A DNA stretch of 64,000 bases from Amycolatopsis suaedae (GTDB lineage: Bacteria > Actinomycetota > Actinomycetes > Mycobacteriales > Pseudonocardiaceae): the NCBI RefSeq assembly GCF_004214935.1, contig NZ_SFCC01000022.1:79425-143424 (forward strand), given 5' to 3'. The notes below the pieces were generated by a model. It ran no database searches, was not told where the DNA came from, and saw nothing but the letters and a program-made list of their open reading frames with translations. The position numbers and the translations under genes are program-made. Below are positions 34,972-42,982 of the stretch, in pieces. The stretch's first letter is position 1, and every line of letters starts with the position of its first letter.

Positions 34972-35000
34972 CTGAATGCGCTTTCTGAATGCGCTTTCAG
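34972..35000. promoter_or_regulatory. Tandem LacI-type operators between the ABC operon and lacI
   Basis: Two direct 13-bp copies of TGAATGCGCTTTC give overlapping near-palindromes CTGAATGCGCTTTCTG and CTGAATGCGCTTTCAG. They match the 30913 palindrome in the GCGCTTTC core. The location in the divergent gap (ABC operon to the left, regulator to the right) fits autoregulation plus control of the transporter. Confidence 0.7.
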
Positions 35001-35043
35001 GTAGAGTAGGCACGGTAGACATATCGGTCAAGGGAGCCAGCAA

Positions 35044-36075
35044 ATGAACGGACGGCCGCACGTCACGCTCGAAGACGTCGCACGCGCCGCCGAGGTGTCG
35101 CTGGCGACGGCCTCGCGGGCACTCAACGGCACCACCAAGGTGCGGTCGGATCTGCGCGAGCGGGTGGTCGCCGCGGCGGAAAAGCTCGCCTACACGCCGA
35201 ACGCGCACGCGCAGGCGCTGGCAGGCGCGTCGCACCGGACGGTCGGCGTCATCTGCCACGACGTCAGCGACCCCTACTTCGCCGCCGTCGCCAGGGGGAT
35301 CATGCGCGTGGCGGGCGACAACGGCCTGCTGGTGATGCTGGCCAGCACGTTCCGCGATCCGCAGAAGGAGATCGCCTACGTCTCGATGCTGCGGGCGCAG
35401 CGGGCCTCGGCGATCCTGCTCATCGGGTCCGGTTTCGAGGACAAGGCCTGGGAACGCGCGCTGGCCGCCGAGCTGGACCCCTACCGGCGTGGCGGCGGCC
35501 AGGTCGCCGTCGTCAGCCGGCACCGCAGCCTGCGTGTGGACACCGTGCAGCCGGAGAACCGGGAGGGCGCGGCGAAGCTGGCCAAGGCACTGCTGGAGCA
35601 GGGGCACCGGCGCTTCGCCGTGCTGACCGGGCCGAAGGAGCTGACCACCGTCGTCGACCGGCTGGGCGGGTTCCGTGACGAACTGGCCGCACACGGCGTG
35701 GAGCTGAGGGATTCCGACATCGTCGAGGGGCCGTTCACCCGCGACGGCGGTTACGACGCGATGCGGCGGCTGCTGACCGACGGGCTGGACGCCACGTGTG
35801 TCTTCGCCGTCACCGACGTCATGGCGATCGGCGCGCTCACCGCGCTGCGCGAGTCCGGCCGGTCGGTGCCCGGTGACGTGTCGCTGGCCGGGTTCGACGA
35901 CATCCCGGTGGTACGCGACCTCGATCCCCCGCTGACCACCGTGGCCCTGCCACTCGAGGAACTGGGAGCGAAGGCCATGGAACTGGCGGTGAAGGGCAAC
36001 CGCGGCAGCCGCAGCCGGATCCTGCGCCTGGCCGGTGAGGTCGTGCTGCGGTCGAGCACGGCGGCCGTCAAGTGA
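35044..36075 (+). CDS. LacI-family transcriptional regulator
   Basis: A 343-residue repressor. Helix-turn-helix at about 7-27 (VTLEDVARAAEVSLATASRAL), hinge helix AHAQALAG near 58-65, and a periplasmic-binding-like effector domain (VICHDVSDPYFAAVARG, AVTDVMAIGALTAL, SVPGDVSLAGFDDIP). LacI proteins bind GC-centred palindromes with a half-site such as GAAAGC, matching the three operators at 30913, 34972 and 37270. It is coupled to the enolase-superfamily gene (GTGA). The ribosome site AGGGAG precedes ATG 35044. Likely regulator of the whole island; effector unknown. Confidence 0.92.
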   Translation: MNGRPHVTLEDVARAAEVSLATASRALNGTTKVRSDLRERVVAAAEKLAYTPNAHAQALAGASHRTVGVICHDVSDPYFAAVARGIMRVAGDNGLLVMLASTFRDPQKEIAYVSMLRAQRASAILLIGSGFEDKAWERALAAELDPYRRGGGQVAVVSRHRSLRVDTVQPENREGAAKLAKALLEQGHRRFAVLTGPKELTTVVDRLGGFRDELAAHGVELRDSDIVEGPFTRDGGYDAMRRLLTDGLDATCVFAVTDVMAIGALTALRESGRSVPGDVSLAGFDDIPVVRDLDPPLTTVALPLEELGAKAMELAVKGNRGSRSRILRLAGEVVLRSSTAAVK

Positions 36076-37226
36076 AGGGGCTGGTCGTCGAGCGGGTCGA
36101 GACGTTCGCGGTCGCGCTGCCCACGCTGCGCTCGTTCGGCGTGTCCGGCGGCGCGGTGACGACGGCGGGCAAGCCGAGCCTGCGGGTGCTGGTGAAGGTC
36201 AGCGCCGACGGGGTGTCCGGCTGGGGCGAGTCGACGCCGATCCCGGCGTGGACCTACGAGACCGCCGAGTCCATCGTGTCCACGATCGACCGCTACCTGG
36301 CGCCCGCCATCCTCGGCCTGCCGTGCTGGGACCTCGACCGGATCAACCGGGCGTTCGACCGGGCCATCAACCGCGGGTTCAGCATCGGCGCGCCGCTGGC
36401 GCGGGCCGGGGTGGACGTCGCGCTGCACGACCTGCTCGGCAAGGCGATCGGCGTTCCGGTCGGGGTGCTGTGGGGGCAGCGCCGGGCGGAGACCGTCCCG
36501 CTGGGCTGGATGGTGTCCGGCCAGTCCCCTGCCGAGGTCGCCGACCGGGTCGCCGAGGGCACCGAGGCCGGGTACTCGGCGTTCAAGGTCAAGATCGGCC
36601 TGCACGACGTGCCCACCGACCTGGCCGTCGTCCGGGCGGTGCGCGACGCCGCGCCGGACGCGCCGCTGTGGGTGGACGCCAACCAGGGTTACGCCCCCGA
36701 CGTCGCACTGCGGGTGGCCCGTGAACTGTCCACACTGGACGTCCACGCGTTCGAGCAGCCGGTGCCCGCCAACGACGTGGTCGGCCTGCGCAGGCTGTGC
36801 CGGGACTGCCCGGTACCGGTGGCACTCGACGAGAGCCTGCGGCACCCGTCGGACCTGGCGACGTTCACCCGGCTGGAGGCCGTCGACATCGCCATCGCCA
36901 AGGTGCAGCGCAACGCCGGGCTGACACTGTCGCGGCGGCTGTGCTCGCTGGCCGAGGACAACGGCGTGCGGCTGATGGGCTCCGGGCTGACCGACTCCGA
37001 CGTCGGGCTGGCCGCGTCGGTGCACCTGTTCGCCGCGTACGGCATCGACATCCCGGTCGACCTCAACGGCAGGCAGTTCGTCGACTCGGTCTACGCCACC
37101 GGCGAGACCGTGCGGATCCGCGACGGCGTCGCCGAGGTGCCTGCCGGCCCGGGGCTCGGTGTCGAGGTGGACGAGGCGGTCGTGCGGGAGCTGGCCGTGG
37201 ACGTTCTCTCCTGTGGAGTTCCCTAG
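36072..37226 (+). CDS. Mandelate racemase/muconate lactonizing enzyme family protein (enolase superfamily)
   Basis: A 384-residue enolase-superfamily enzyme with KVKIG (Lys172/Lys174), VDANQ (Asp202), FEQP (Glu228), ALDES (Asp253/Glu254) and a second catalytic Lys in AIAKVQ (Lys277). The two-Lys pattern marks the MLE-like subgroup (cycloisomerases, dehydratases, epimerases), not the mandelate racemase subgroup. Members in sugar clusters dehydrate or isomerise sugar acids. Its GTG overlaps the lacI stop, so both are one mRNA. Confidence 0.88.
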   Translation: MKGLVVERVETFAVALPTLRSFGVSGGAVTTAGKPSLRVLVKVSADGVSGWGESTPIPAWTYETAESIVSTIDRYLAPAILGLPCWDLDRINRAFDRAINRGFSIGAPLARAGVDVALHDLLGKAIGVPVGVLWGQRRAETVPLGWMVSGQSPAEVADRVAEGTEAGYSAFKVKIGLHDVPTDLAVVRAVRDAAPDAPLWVDANQGYAPDVALRVARELSTLDVHAFEQPVPANDVVGLRRLCRDCPVPVALDESLRHPSDLATFTRLEAVDIAIAKVQRNAGLTLSRRLCSLAEDNGVRLMGSGLTDSDVGLAASVHLFAAYGIDIPVDLNGRQFVDSVYATGETVRIRDGVAEVPAGPGLGVEVDEAVVRELAVDVLSCGVP

Positions 37227-37269
37227 AACCCCTTGTCGATGTTGGCCACCGGGCCTTACCGTGGTGAAC

Positions 37270-37286
37270 CAGAAAGCGCTTTCAAG
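37270..37286 (+). promoter_or_regulatory. LacI-type operator before the DUF993 gene
   Basis: The sequence CAGAAAGCGCTTTCAAG contains the perfect 12-bp palindrome GAAAGCGCTTTC (37272-37283), the same core as at 30913. It lies 14 bp before the DUF993 start, so a repressor here would block initiation or elongation. Confidence 0.65.
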
Positions 37287-37299
37287 CGTAGGAGCCGCT

Positions 37300-38457
37300 A
37301 TGACCACTCTGCTGTTGCCTACCCGCGAACACACGCTGGAACCGTGGACCCCCACCCGGCGCGGCACCGGCGTGCCCGCACCGGGGCCGGTCACGTCCCG
37401 CACCGTGTACGCGGCCGCCCACGTGGTCGCCGACCCGCTCGCGCCGTGGGATCCCGGGCAGACGGTGACCGTGGACTGGGACACCACGCTGGCCTTCCGG
37501 CACCACCTGTGGTCGTGCGGGCTCGGGGTCGCCGAGGCGATGGACACCGCGCAGCGCGGCATGGGGCTGGACTGGACGGCGACGCGTCAGCTGATCCGGC
37601 GGACCGGCGCGGAGGCACGGGCGGGTGGGGGCGCCTGGTGCGCCGGCGTGGGGACCGACCAGCTGCCGCCGGGACCGGCCAGCATCGAGGCGATCGTCGA
37701 CGCCTGGCGTGAGCAGCTGGAGCTGGTGGCCGGCGAGGGTGCGATCCCGGTCGTCATGGCCAGCCGCGCGCTGGCGGCCGCGGCGAAGGGCCCGGACGAC
37801 TACCACGACGCCTACGGCAGGCTGCTGACCGGCGCGTCCGGCCCGGTGCTGCTGCACTGGCTGGGCGAGCAGTTCGACCCGGCACTGGCCGGTTACTGGG
37901 GGTCCGGTGACGTGCGCGAGGCCGCGGCGGAGCTGGCGAAGCTGTGTGCCACGCACGCGTCGGTGATCGCCGGGGTGAAGGTGTCGGTGCTGGACGCGGA
38001 GGTGGAGACCGAGTTCCGCCGGTCGCTGCCGCCGGGAGTGGCCTGCTACACCGGTGACGACTTCAACTACCCGGAGCTGATCGCGGGCGACTCGCACGGG
38101 CACAGCGAGGCGCTGCTGGGCATCTTCGACCCGATCGCGCGCGTCGCGGGGGCGGCGCTGAACCGGCTCGACGCCGGTGACACCGCCGGGTTCCACCGGC
38201 TGCTGGACCCGACCGTGGCATTGTCGCGGGAGATCTTCCGGGCGCCGACCCGGCACTACAAGGTGGGCGTGGTGTTCCTGGCGTACCTGATGGGGCACCA
38301 GAAGCACTTCCGGATGATCGGCGGGCTGGAGTCGGCGCGCTCGATCGTGCACCTGTCCGACGTCCTGCGGCTGGCCGACGCCGCCGGGGTGCTGAGCGAT
38401 CCGGAACTGGCCGTCGAACGGATGCGGCCGCTGCTGGCCGCGGCGGGGGTGGCGTGA
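37300..38457 (+). CDS. DUF993 dihydrodipicolinate-synthase-like protein
   Basis: A 385-residue protein of the DUF993 family, recognised from the stretches AHVVADPLAPW, DWDTTLAFRHHLWSCGLGVAEAMDTAQRGMG and GVKVSVLDAE. The family has a DapA-like TIM barrel and probably acts as an aldolase or dehydratase on sugar-derived substrates; its reaction is not known to me. AGGAG precedes ATG 37300 and a LacI-type operator lies just upstream. Two bases separate its stop from the next gene's start. Confidence 0.85.
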   Translation: MTTLLLPTREHTLEPWTPTRRGTGVPAPGPVTSRTVYAAAHVVADPLAPWDPGQTVTVDWDTTLAFRHHLWSCGLGVAEAMDTAQRGMGLDWTATRQLIRRTGAEARAGGGAWCAGVGTDQLPPGPASIEAIVDAWREQLELVAGEGAIPVVMASRALAAAAKGPDDYHDAYGRLLTGASGPVLLHWLGEQFDPALAGYWGSGDVREAAAELAKLCATHASVIAGVKVSVLDAEVETEFRRSLPPGVACYTGDDFNYPELIAGDSHGHSEALLGIFDPIARVAGAALNRLDAGDTAGFHRLLDPTVALSREIFRAPTRHYKVGVVFLAYLMGHQKHFRMIGGLESARSIVHLSDVLRLADAAGVLSDPELAVERMRPLLAAAGVA

Positions 38458-38458
38458 C

Positions 38459-39268
38459 ATGGATCGCTTGAGCCTGAACCAGATCACCACCAAGTCGTGG
38501 TCGCTGCCGGAGGCGGTGCGCGGCTGCGCGGAGTCCGGTGTCGGCTGGATCGCGCTGTGGCGGGACAAGGTCGCCGAGGTCGGCGTCGACGAGGCGGCCC
38601 GCCTGGTCGCCGAGCACGGCCTGCGGGTGTCCTCGTTGTGCCGTGGGGGTTTCTTCACCGGCGTGCAGCCGGACGGGTCCGCTGTGGACGGTCTGGCGCA
38701 GACCCGGGAGGCGATCGACGAGGCGGCGCGGCTGGGCGCGGAGGTGCTGGTACTCGTGGTGGGCGGCGTCGCGGGCGGTGACCTGGCGGCGTCGCGGCGC
38801 GCGGTGGCCGACGCGGTGGACGCGCTCGTGCCGCAGGCGCTGGACCGGGGCGTGCGACTGGGGCTGGAGCCGTTGCATCCCATGCAGTGCGCGGAGCGTT
38901 CCGTGTTGTCCACTGTGGACCAGGCGCTGACGCTGGCCGAGCCGTACCCGGCCGAGGCCGTCGGCGTGGTGGTCGACGAGTTCCACGTCTGGTGGGACCC
39001 GCGCATCGAGGAGTCGATCGCCAAGGCGGCCGGGCGGATCGCCGGGTTCCACGTATGCGACCAGCTGGTGCCGCTGACCGACACCCTGCTCGGCAGGGCC
39101 CTGCCCGGCGACGGGCCGATCGATCACCGGCACCTCAAGGCGTGTGTCGACGCGGCGGGCTACACCGGCCCGATCGAGGTCGAGGTGTTCAACGCCGAGC
39201 TGTGGAGCCGCCCCGGCGGCGAGGTGCTCGCCGAGACCATCGCCGCCTACCGCGACCACGTGGCCTGA
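38459..39268 (+). CDS. Sugar phosphate isomerase/epimerase (xylose isomerase-like TIM barrel)
   Basis: A 269-residue cytoplasmic TIM-barrel protein. Ligand candidates: LGLEPLHPMQ, VVDEFHVWWD, FHVCDQLVPL and PIEVEVFNAEL (Glu). These are the Glu-Asp-His-Glu sites that hold Mn/Zn in this superfamily. It starts one base after the DUF993 stop (TGACATG), is the last gene of the island and lacks the export signal seen in its relative at 25493, so two isomerases act on opposite sides of the membrane. Confidence 0.88.
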   Translation: MDRLSLNQITTKSWSLPEAVRGCAESGVGWIALWRDKVAEVGVDEAARLVAEHGLRVSSLCRGGFFTGVQPDGSAVDGLAQTREAIDEAARLGAEVLVLVVGGVAGGDLAASRRAVADAVDALVPQALDRGVRLGLEPLHPMQCAERSVLSTVDQALTLAEPYPAEAVGVVVDEFHVWWDPRIEESIAKAAGRIAGFHVCDQLVPLTDTLLGRALPGDGPIDHRHLKACVDAAGYTGPIEVEVFNAELWSRPGGEVLAETIAAYRDHVA

Positions 39269-39380
39269 CTCCGCAGGCACGCACAATCGTCAGCACGTGC
39301 ATCGGCACGATCGAGTTCTGGCCGGTTCCGGTCGGCGGAACCCGTCTGACAAGGCGAAACACCGCTGACTAATGCATTTT

Positions 39381-39400
39381 CTATTACTCGCCAGTACTAG
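39381..39400 (+). promoter_or_regulatory. 20-bp near-palindrome before the TetR gene
   Basis: CTATTACTCGCCAGTACTAG is an imperfect inverted repeat (7 of 8 bases per arm) in an unusually AT-rich stretch 45 bp upstream of the TetR start, a likely autoregulatory operator. Nothing else is seen in the 176-bp gap. Confidence 0.45.
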
Positions 39401-39444
39401 ACAATGCGCAGGAGATTCCTGCCAGGTTGCCAGGTCGTGTAAAA

Positions 39445-40077
39445 ATGACCGCCATGAGCGCGGATTCCGCACCCAAGTGGCGAAGACTCGAACCGGACGA
39501 ACGCAGGGAACAGATCTTCGCCTGTGCCGCCGCCCTCTTCGGCCAACGGCCCTACGCCGATGTGTCCACATCGGACATCGCGGCGGCGGCGGGCGTCGCC
39601 CGCGGGTTGATCAACCACTATTTCGGCACGAAACGCCAGCTGTATCTGGCCGTCGTCAAGCGTGCCCTGACCGTTCCGCAGTTCGCGGTCGAGATGCTGC
39701 CGGAGGGCAGCCTGGAGACGCGGCTGTCGGCGGCCGTCGACTGGTTCCTGGACATGGTGACCCGCCAGGAGAAGATGTGGCTGGCCGCCATCGCGCCGGA
39801 GGGCATCGGGCGCGACGCCGAGGTGGAACAGATCCTCGAGGAGGCCGACCGCGAGTCGGCCGACCGCGTGCTGGAAGCCGTCGGCTTCACCCATCACCAC
39901 CGCTCCGAGGAACTCAACGCCGTCGTCCGCGCCTACGCCGGCATGGTCAAGGCGGCCGGCCGCGAGTGGCTGGTGCGCGGCTCGCTGAACCGCGACCAGG
40001 TGCACGCGCTGCTGTCGAAGTCGCTGTTCACGCTGGTCAGCGACGTCTTCCCGGAGATCGCGCCTAGCGGTAGGTGA
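39445..40077 (+). CDS. TetR/AcrR-family transcriptional regulator
   Basis: About 210 residues with a TetR helix-turn-helix (AAAGVARGLINHYFGTKRQLYLAVV, about 43-67) and an all-helical ligand domain. ATG 39445 is chosen; ATG 39454 is an alternative nine bases on. Target unknown: the genes to the right are convergent, the island to the left is under LacI. It overlaps the phosphatase tail by 14 bp. A near-palindrome lies upstream. Confidence 0.9.
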   Translation: MTAMSADSAPKWRRLEPDERREQIFACAAALFGQRPYADVSTSDIAAAAGVARGLINHYFGTKRQLYLAVVKRALTVPQFAVEMLPEGSLETRLSAAVDWFLDMVTRQEKMWLAAIAPEGIGRDAEVEQILEEADRESADRVLEAVGFTHHHRSEELNAVVRAYAGMVKAAGREWLVRGSLNRDQVHALLSKSLFTLVSDVFPEIAPSGR

Positions 40078-40708
40078 GCAGCTCGGTACCGTCCAGGTGC
40101 GCGTGCTCGTTGAACGACAGCAGGCTCAGCCCGCTGCGGCCGGACACCAGCTTGCTGATCCCCGCGTTGACGGTCACCCGGTTCAGCGTGAGCAGCCCGG
40201 TCTCCGCCGAGCCCAGCAGCGACCCGCACAGCGTGGAGATCACCCCGCCCGAGGTGAACGCCACCCCGTGCTCACCCCTGCCCAGCGCCGCGACCAGATC
40301 GTCCAGCGCCCCGCGCACCCGCGCGAGGAACGCGGGCCAGGTCTCCGCGCACGGGCTGTCCTCGCCCGCCCGCACCCACTCCCCCAGCGCCGCGTCCAGC
40401 ATGTGCTGGAACGCCCGGGGGTCGGCGCTGTCCTGCGCGACGCCACCGCCGTGGTGCCGGGCGATGTCGACGTGGTCGTACTCGTTCCACCTCGGGTCGG
40501 TGATCACCTCGGCCTCACCCAGTGCCTGGGTCGCGGTGTCCCGCTGGCGGGCCAGCGTGCCGCAGCGCGCGGCCGTCAGCGGCAGCCCGCGGCGGGTCAG
40601 CTCGGCGCCGGCCACCGCGGCCTGTTCGGCGCCGCGGGCGGATAGCTTGTCGTAGTCGGCGGCGCCGAACGACGCCTGCCCGTGCCGGACCAGGTAGATC
40701 GCGCCCAT
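40064..40708 (-). CDS. Histidine phosphatase (phosphoglycerate mutase-like)
   Basis: A 214-residue acid phosphatase-fold protein starting MGAIYLVRHGQASFGAADYD: the RHGQ motif (His9) is the phospho-acceptor and the second His is expected in SGGVIS-type position (about 163-168, where VAFTSGG replaces the usual HGG; a His is not seen there). That weakens a confident phosphatase assignment. ATG 40708 shares one base with the SDR stop (TGATG), so both are translated together. Substrate unknown. Confidence 0.8.
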   Translation of the reverse strand: MGAIYLVRHGQASFGAADYDKLSARGAEQAAVAGAELTRRGLPLTAARCGTLARQRDTATQALGEAEVITDPRWNEYDHVDIARHHGGGVAQDSADPRAFQHMLDAALGEWVRAGEDSPCAETWPAFLARVRGALDDLVAALGRGEHGVAFTSGGVISTLCGSLLGSAETGLLTLNRVTVNAGISKLVSGRSGLSLLSFNEHAHLDGTELLTYR

Positions 40709-41457
40709 CAGGCGAACCGCCGCAGCAGGCCGGCCGGAACGGCCCGCACCGCCAGGCTGAGCGGCGCCCACGGCCAGGCCGGCACGAACGCTCTGGCCGG
40801 CTCCCGCTCGATGGCCTTCACCAGCGCCCGGGCACCGGCGTCGGCGCCGGTGAGCAGCGGCGTGCGGCCGCTGCGCGCGGTCATCTCCGACTCGATGTAG
40901 CCGGGCAGCAGCGTGGTCACCTTGATGGGCGTGCGGTGCAGGTCGGCGCGGATGCCCTCGGCCAGCGTCGACGCGCCCGCCTTCGACGCGGCGTAGGCGG
41001 TCATGTTGCGGGGCATGCCGCGCAGGCCGCTGAACGACGACACCATCACCAGGTGCCCGGCCCGCTGCTCACGGAAGATCTCGACGGCGGCCTCGGCCTG
41101 GGCCAGCGCGCCGAGGAAGTTGGTGCGCACGGTCTGGGCGTTGGCGTCGAACCGGCCGGTCCCGATGGGCTGGCCCTTGCCGAGCCCGGCGTTGATCACC
41201 ACGCGGTCCAGCGTGCCCAGCTCCTCGCGGAACTCGCCGAACACCGTGAACACCGCGTCGTGGTCGGTGACGTCGAGCGTGCGGGTGTGCACGGCCACGC
41301 CGTGCCGCTCCCGCAGCTCGGCGGCCAGCTCGTCGAGCCGGCCGGTGCGGCGGGCACACAGGCCGAGGTCGCGGCCCATGGCGGCGAACCGCCGCGCCAT
41401 CCCCTCGCCGAGCCCGGAACTGGCGCCGGTGATCACGATGTTCTTCCGCACGCTCAT
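40708..41457 (-). CDS. Short-chain dehydrogenase/reductase
   Basis: A 249-residue SDR from ATG 41457 (GGGTGTCGGGC before it; a longer start at 41502 lies inside the hairpin and is rejected). Cofactor motif TGASSGLGEGM (about 10-20), NAG equivalent in VVINAGLGKG, active site SS (about 139-140) and YAASKAG (Tyr ~153, Lys ~157). NADP is likely from ARR after the second strand. Substrate unknown. First gene of a two-gene operon with the phosphatase-like protein. Confidence 0.9.
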   Translation of the reverse strand: MSVRKNIVITGASSGLGEGMARRFAAMGRDLGLCARRTGRLDELAAELRERHGVAVHTRTLDVTDHDAVFTVFGEFREELGTLDRVVINAGLGKGQPIGTGRFDANAQTVRTNFLGALAQAEAAVEIFREQRAGHLVMVSSFSGLRGMPRNMTAYAASKAGASTLAEGIRADLHRTPIKVTTLLPGYIESEMTARSGRTPLLTGADAGARALVKAIEREPARAFVPAWPWAPLSLAVRAVPAGLLRRFA

Positions 41458-41495
41458 GCCCGACACCCTACCCGCCGGTAACTTCAGTGCAAGAG

Positions 41496-41556
41496 AAAGC
41501 ACGTGAAGGCCACCTTCATTACGTGAGACGTAGTGAAGGTGGCCTTCACGTGCTTT
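41496..41556 (-). terminator. Perfect 23-bp inverted repeat (GTGAAGGCCACC family)
   Basis: Arms of 23 bp (left 41496-41518, beginning AAAGCACGTGAAGGCCACC; right 41534-41556) with a 15-nt spacer. It lies 22 bp after the stop of the subtilisin-like protease and before the SDR gene, the place of a terminator for the protease. Confidence 0.65.
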
Positions 41557-41578
41557 GTGCCCTAGGGGACCAGCAGGA

Positions 41579-42769
41579 TCACTGGCCGGTGTAGAGCAGC
41601 TTGTTCGGCGTGCCCGCGCCCGGGTTGGTGATCTTGTCCGGCGTGGCCGCGCCGGTCAGCGCCTCGGCGACCTGCGCCGGGGTGGCCTCCGCGTTGGCGG
41701 CCAGGTACAGCGCCGCCGCGCCCGCGACGTGCGGGGTGGCCATCGAGGTGCCGCTGATCGTCTTGGACTTGCCGTCGTTCCAGGACGAGGTGATGTCCGT
41801 GCCCGGAGCGTAGATGTCCACGATCTCGCCGAAGTTGGAGAACGTCGACTGGGCGTCCTGGTCGTCACTGGAGGCGACGGTCAGGGCCTCGGCCACGCGG
41901 GCGGGCGAGAAGTCCTTGGCGTCCCGGGAGTCGTTACCCGCGGCCACCGCGAACGTGATGCCCTTGCCGACGGCGCCCTTCACGGCCTGGTCGAGGGCGT
42001 CGTCCGCGCCGCCACCCAGGCTCATGTTGGCCACCGACGGGCCCTTGGCGTTCTGGGCGACCCAGTCGATGCCGCCGACGACCTGCTCGGTCGTGCCGCT
42101 GCCGTTGTCGTCGAGCACCCGGACGCCGACCAGCTTCACGCCCTTGGCCAGACCGAACTCGTTGCCGCCCACGGTGCCGGCGACATGCGTGCCGTGGCCG
42201 TGGCCGTCGGCCGGGTCCTCGTCGTTGTCGATGAAGTCCTTGCCCGGGCCGACGCGGCCGCCGAACGTCGGGTGGTCGGCCTGCACACCGGTGTCGATGA
42301 TGTAGGCGGTGACGTTGTCGGCCTTGGTGGCGTAGTTGTACTTCTTGTCCAGCGGCAGGTCCTTCTGGTCCACCCGGTCCAGGCCCCACGACGGCGGGTC
42401 CGGCTGGGTGTCGGTGACGTGCAGACGCTGGTTCTGCGTCACGAACGCGACGCTGCCGTCGGCGGCGAGGCGCTTGGCCTGCTCCTCGGTGGCGTGCGTG
42501 GCGAACCCGCGCAGCGCCGTGCCGTAGGTGCTGGTGACCTGCGTGCCGTAGCGGGCGGCGAGGCCGTCGGCCTGCGCCTGCACACTGGCGGCCGCGGGGC
42601 CGTCCTTCAGGACCACGATGTAGCTTCCGGCGACCGCGGTGGCGCTGTCGGCGGCGCGGATCTCGCCCTCGGCCTGCGCCGGCATCGCCGTGAGTGCGGC
42701 GACCGTGGCGGTCACACCGGCCGCGGCGATACCGACCATCGCGCGGCGGCGGAACTGGGAGTTGCCCAT
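41579..42769 (-). CDS. Secreted subtilisin-like serine protease (S8) with inhibitor I9 propeptide
   Basis: A 396-residue preproprotease from ATG 42769 (AAAGGCAGCTC ribosome site). Signal peptide to about AQAEG (30-34), inhibitor I9 propeptide (about 48-120; YIVVLKDGPAAASVQAQADG), S8 catalytic domain with Asp159 (AYIIDTGV), His192 (GHGTHVAG) and Ser342 (SGTSMATPHVAG). Length and order match the proteinase K-like group. An HTH regulator is divergent from it. Confidence 0.93.
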   Translation of the reverse strand: MGNSQFRRRAMVGIAAAGVTATVAALTAMPAQAEGEIRAADSATAVAGSYIVVLKDGPAAASVQAQADGLAARYGTQVTSTYGTALRGFATHATEEQAKRLAADGSVAFVTQNQRLHVTDTQPDPPSWGLDRVDQKDLPLDKKYNYATKADNVTAYIIDTGVQADHPTFGGRVGPGKDFIDNDEDPADGHGHGTHVAGTVGGNEFGLAKGVKLVGVRVLDDNGSGTTEQVVGGIDWVAQNAKGPSVANMSLGGGADDALDQAVKGAVGKGITFAVAAGNDSRDAKDFSPARVAEALTVASSDDQDAQSTFSNFGEIVDIYAPGTDITSSWNDGKSKTISGTSMATPHVAGAAALYLAANAEATPAQVAEALTGAATPDKITNPGAGTPNKLLYTGQ

Positions 42770-42982
42770 GAGCTGCCTTTCTGATCCCGACCTGGTTGCG
42801 TGGCAGCAATGCAATCCCGGCGCGAATCCGCCCGGCAATGTTTCACAGTTACCAGTACTGGTCCGACAAGACCTAACCGACTAGACCGAATGGCCCAATC
42901 GCTGGCCGCTCGGACCTGATCACGAGCGTTACAGATCACTGCTAACGTTGTCCTTATCGTTACCGAAGGGGGACCGCGCGGC
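42770..42982. promoter_or_regulatory. Divergent promoter region, protease / HTH regulator, with two dyads
   Basis: The 213-bp gap contains a perfect 10-bp palindrome CCAGTACTGG (42851-42860) and an inverted repeat CGTTA (42927-42931) and TAACG (42943-42947), close to the regulator start. No gene is supported here. Confidence 0.4.

Noticed and set aside
34918..35043. TPP riboswitch before the THI5-like transporter
   Set aside because: No CUGAGA or downstream conserved elements; the gap is explained by LacI operators and promoters.
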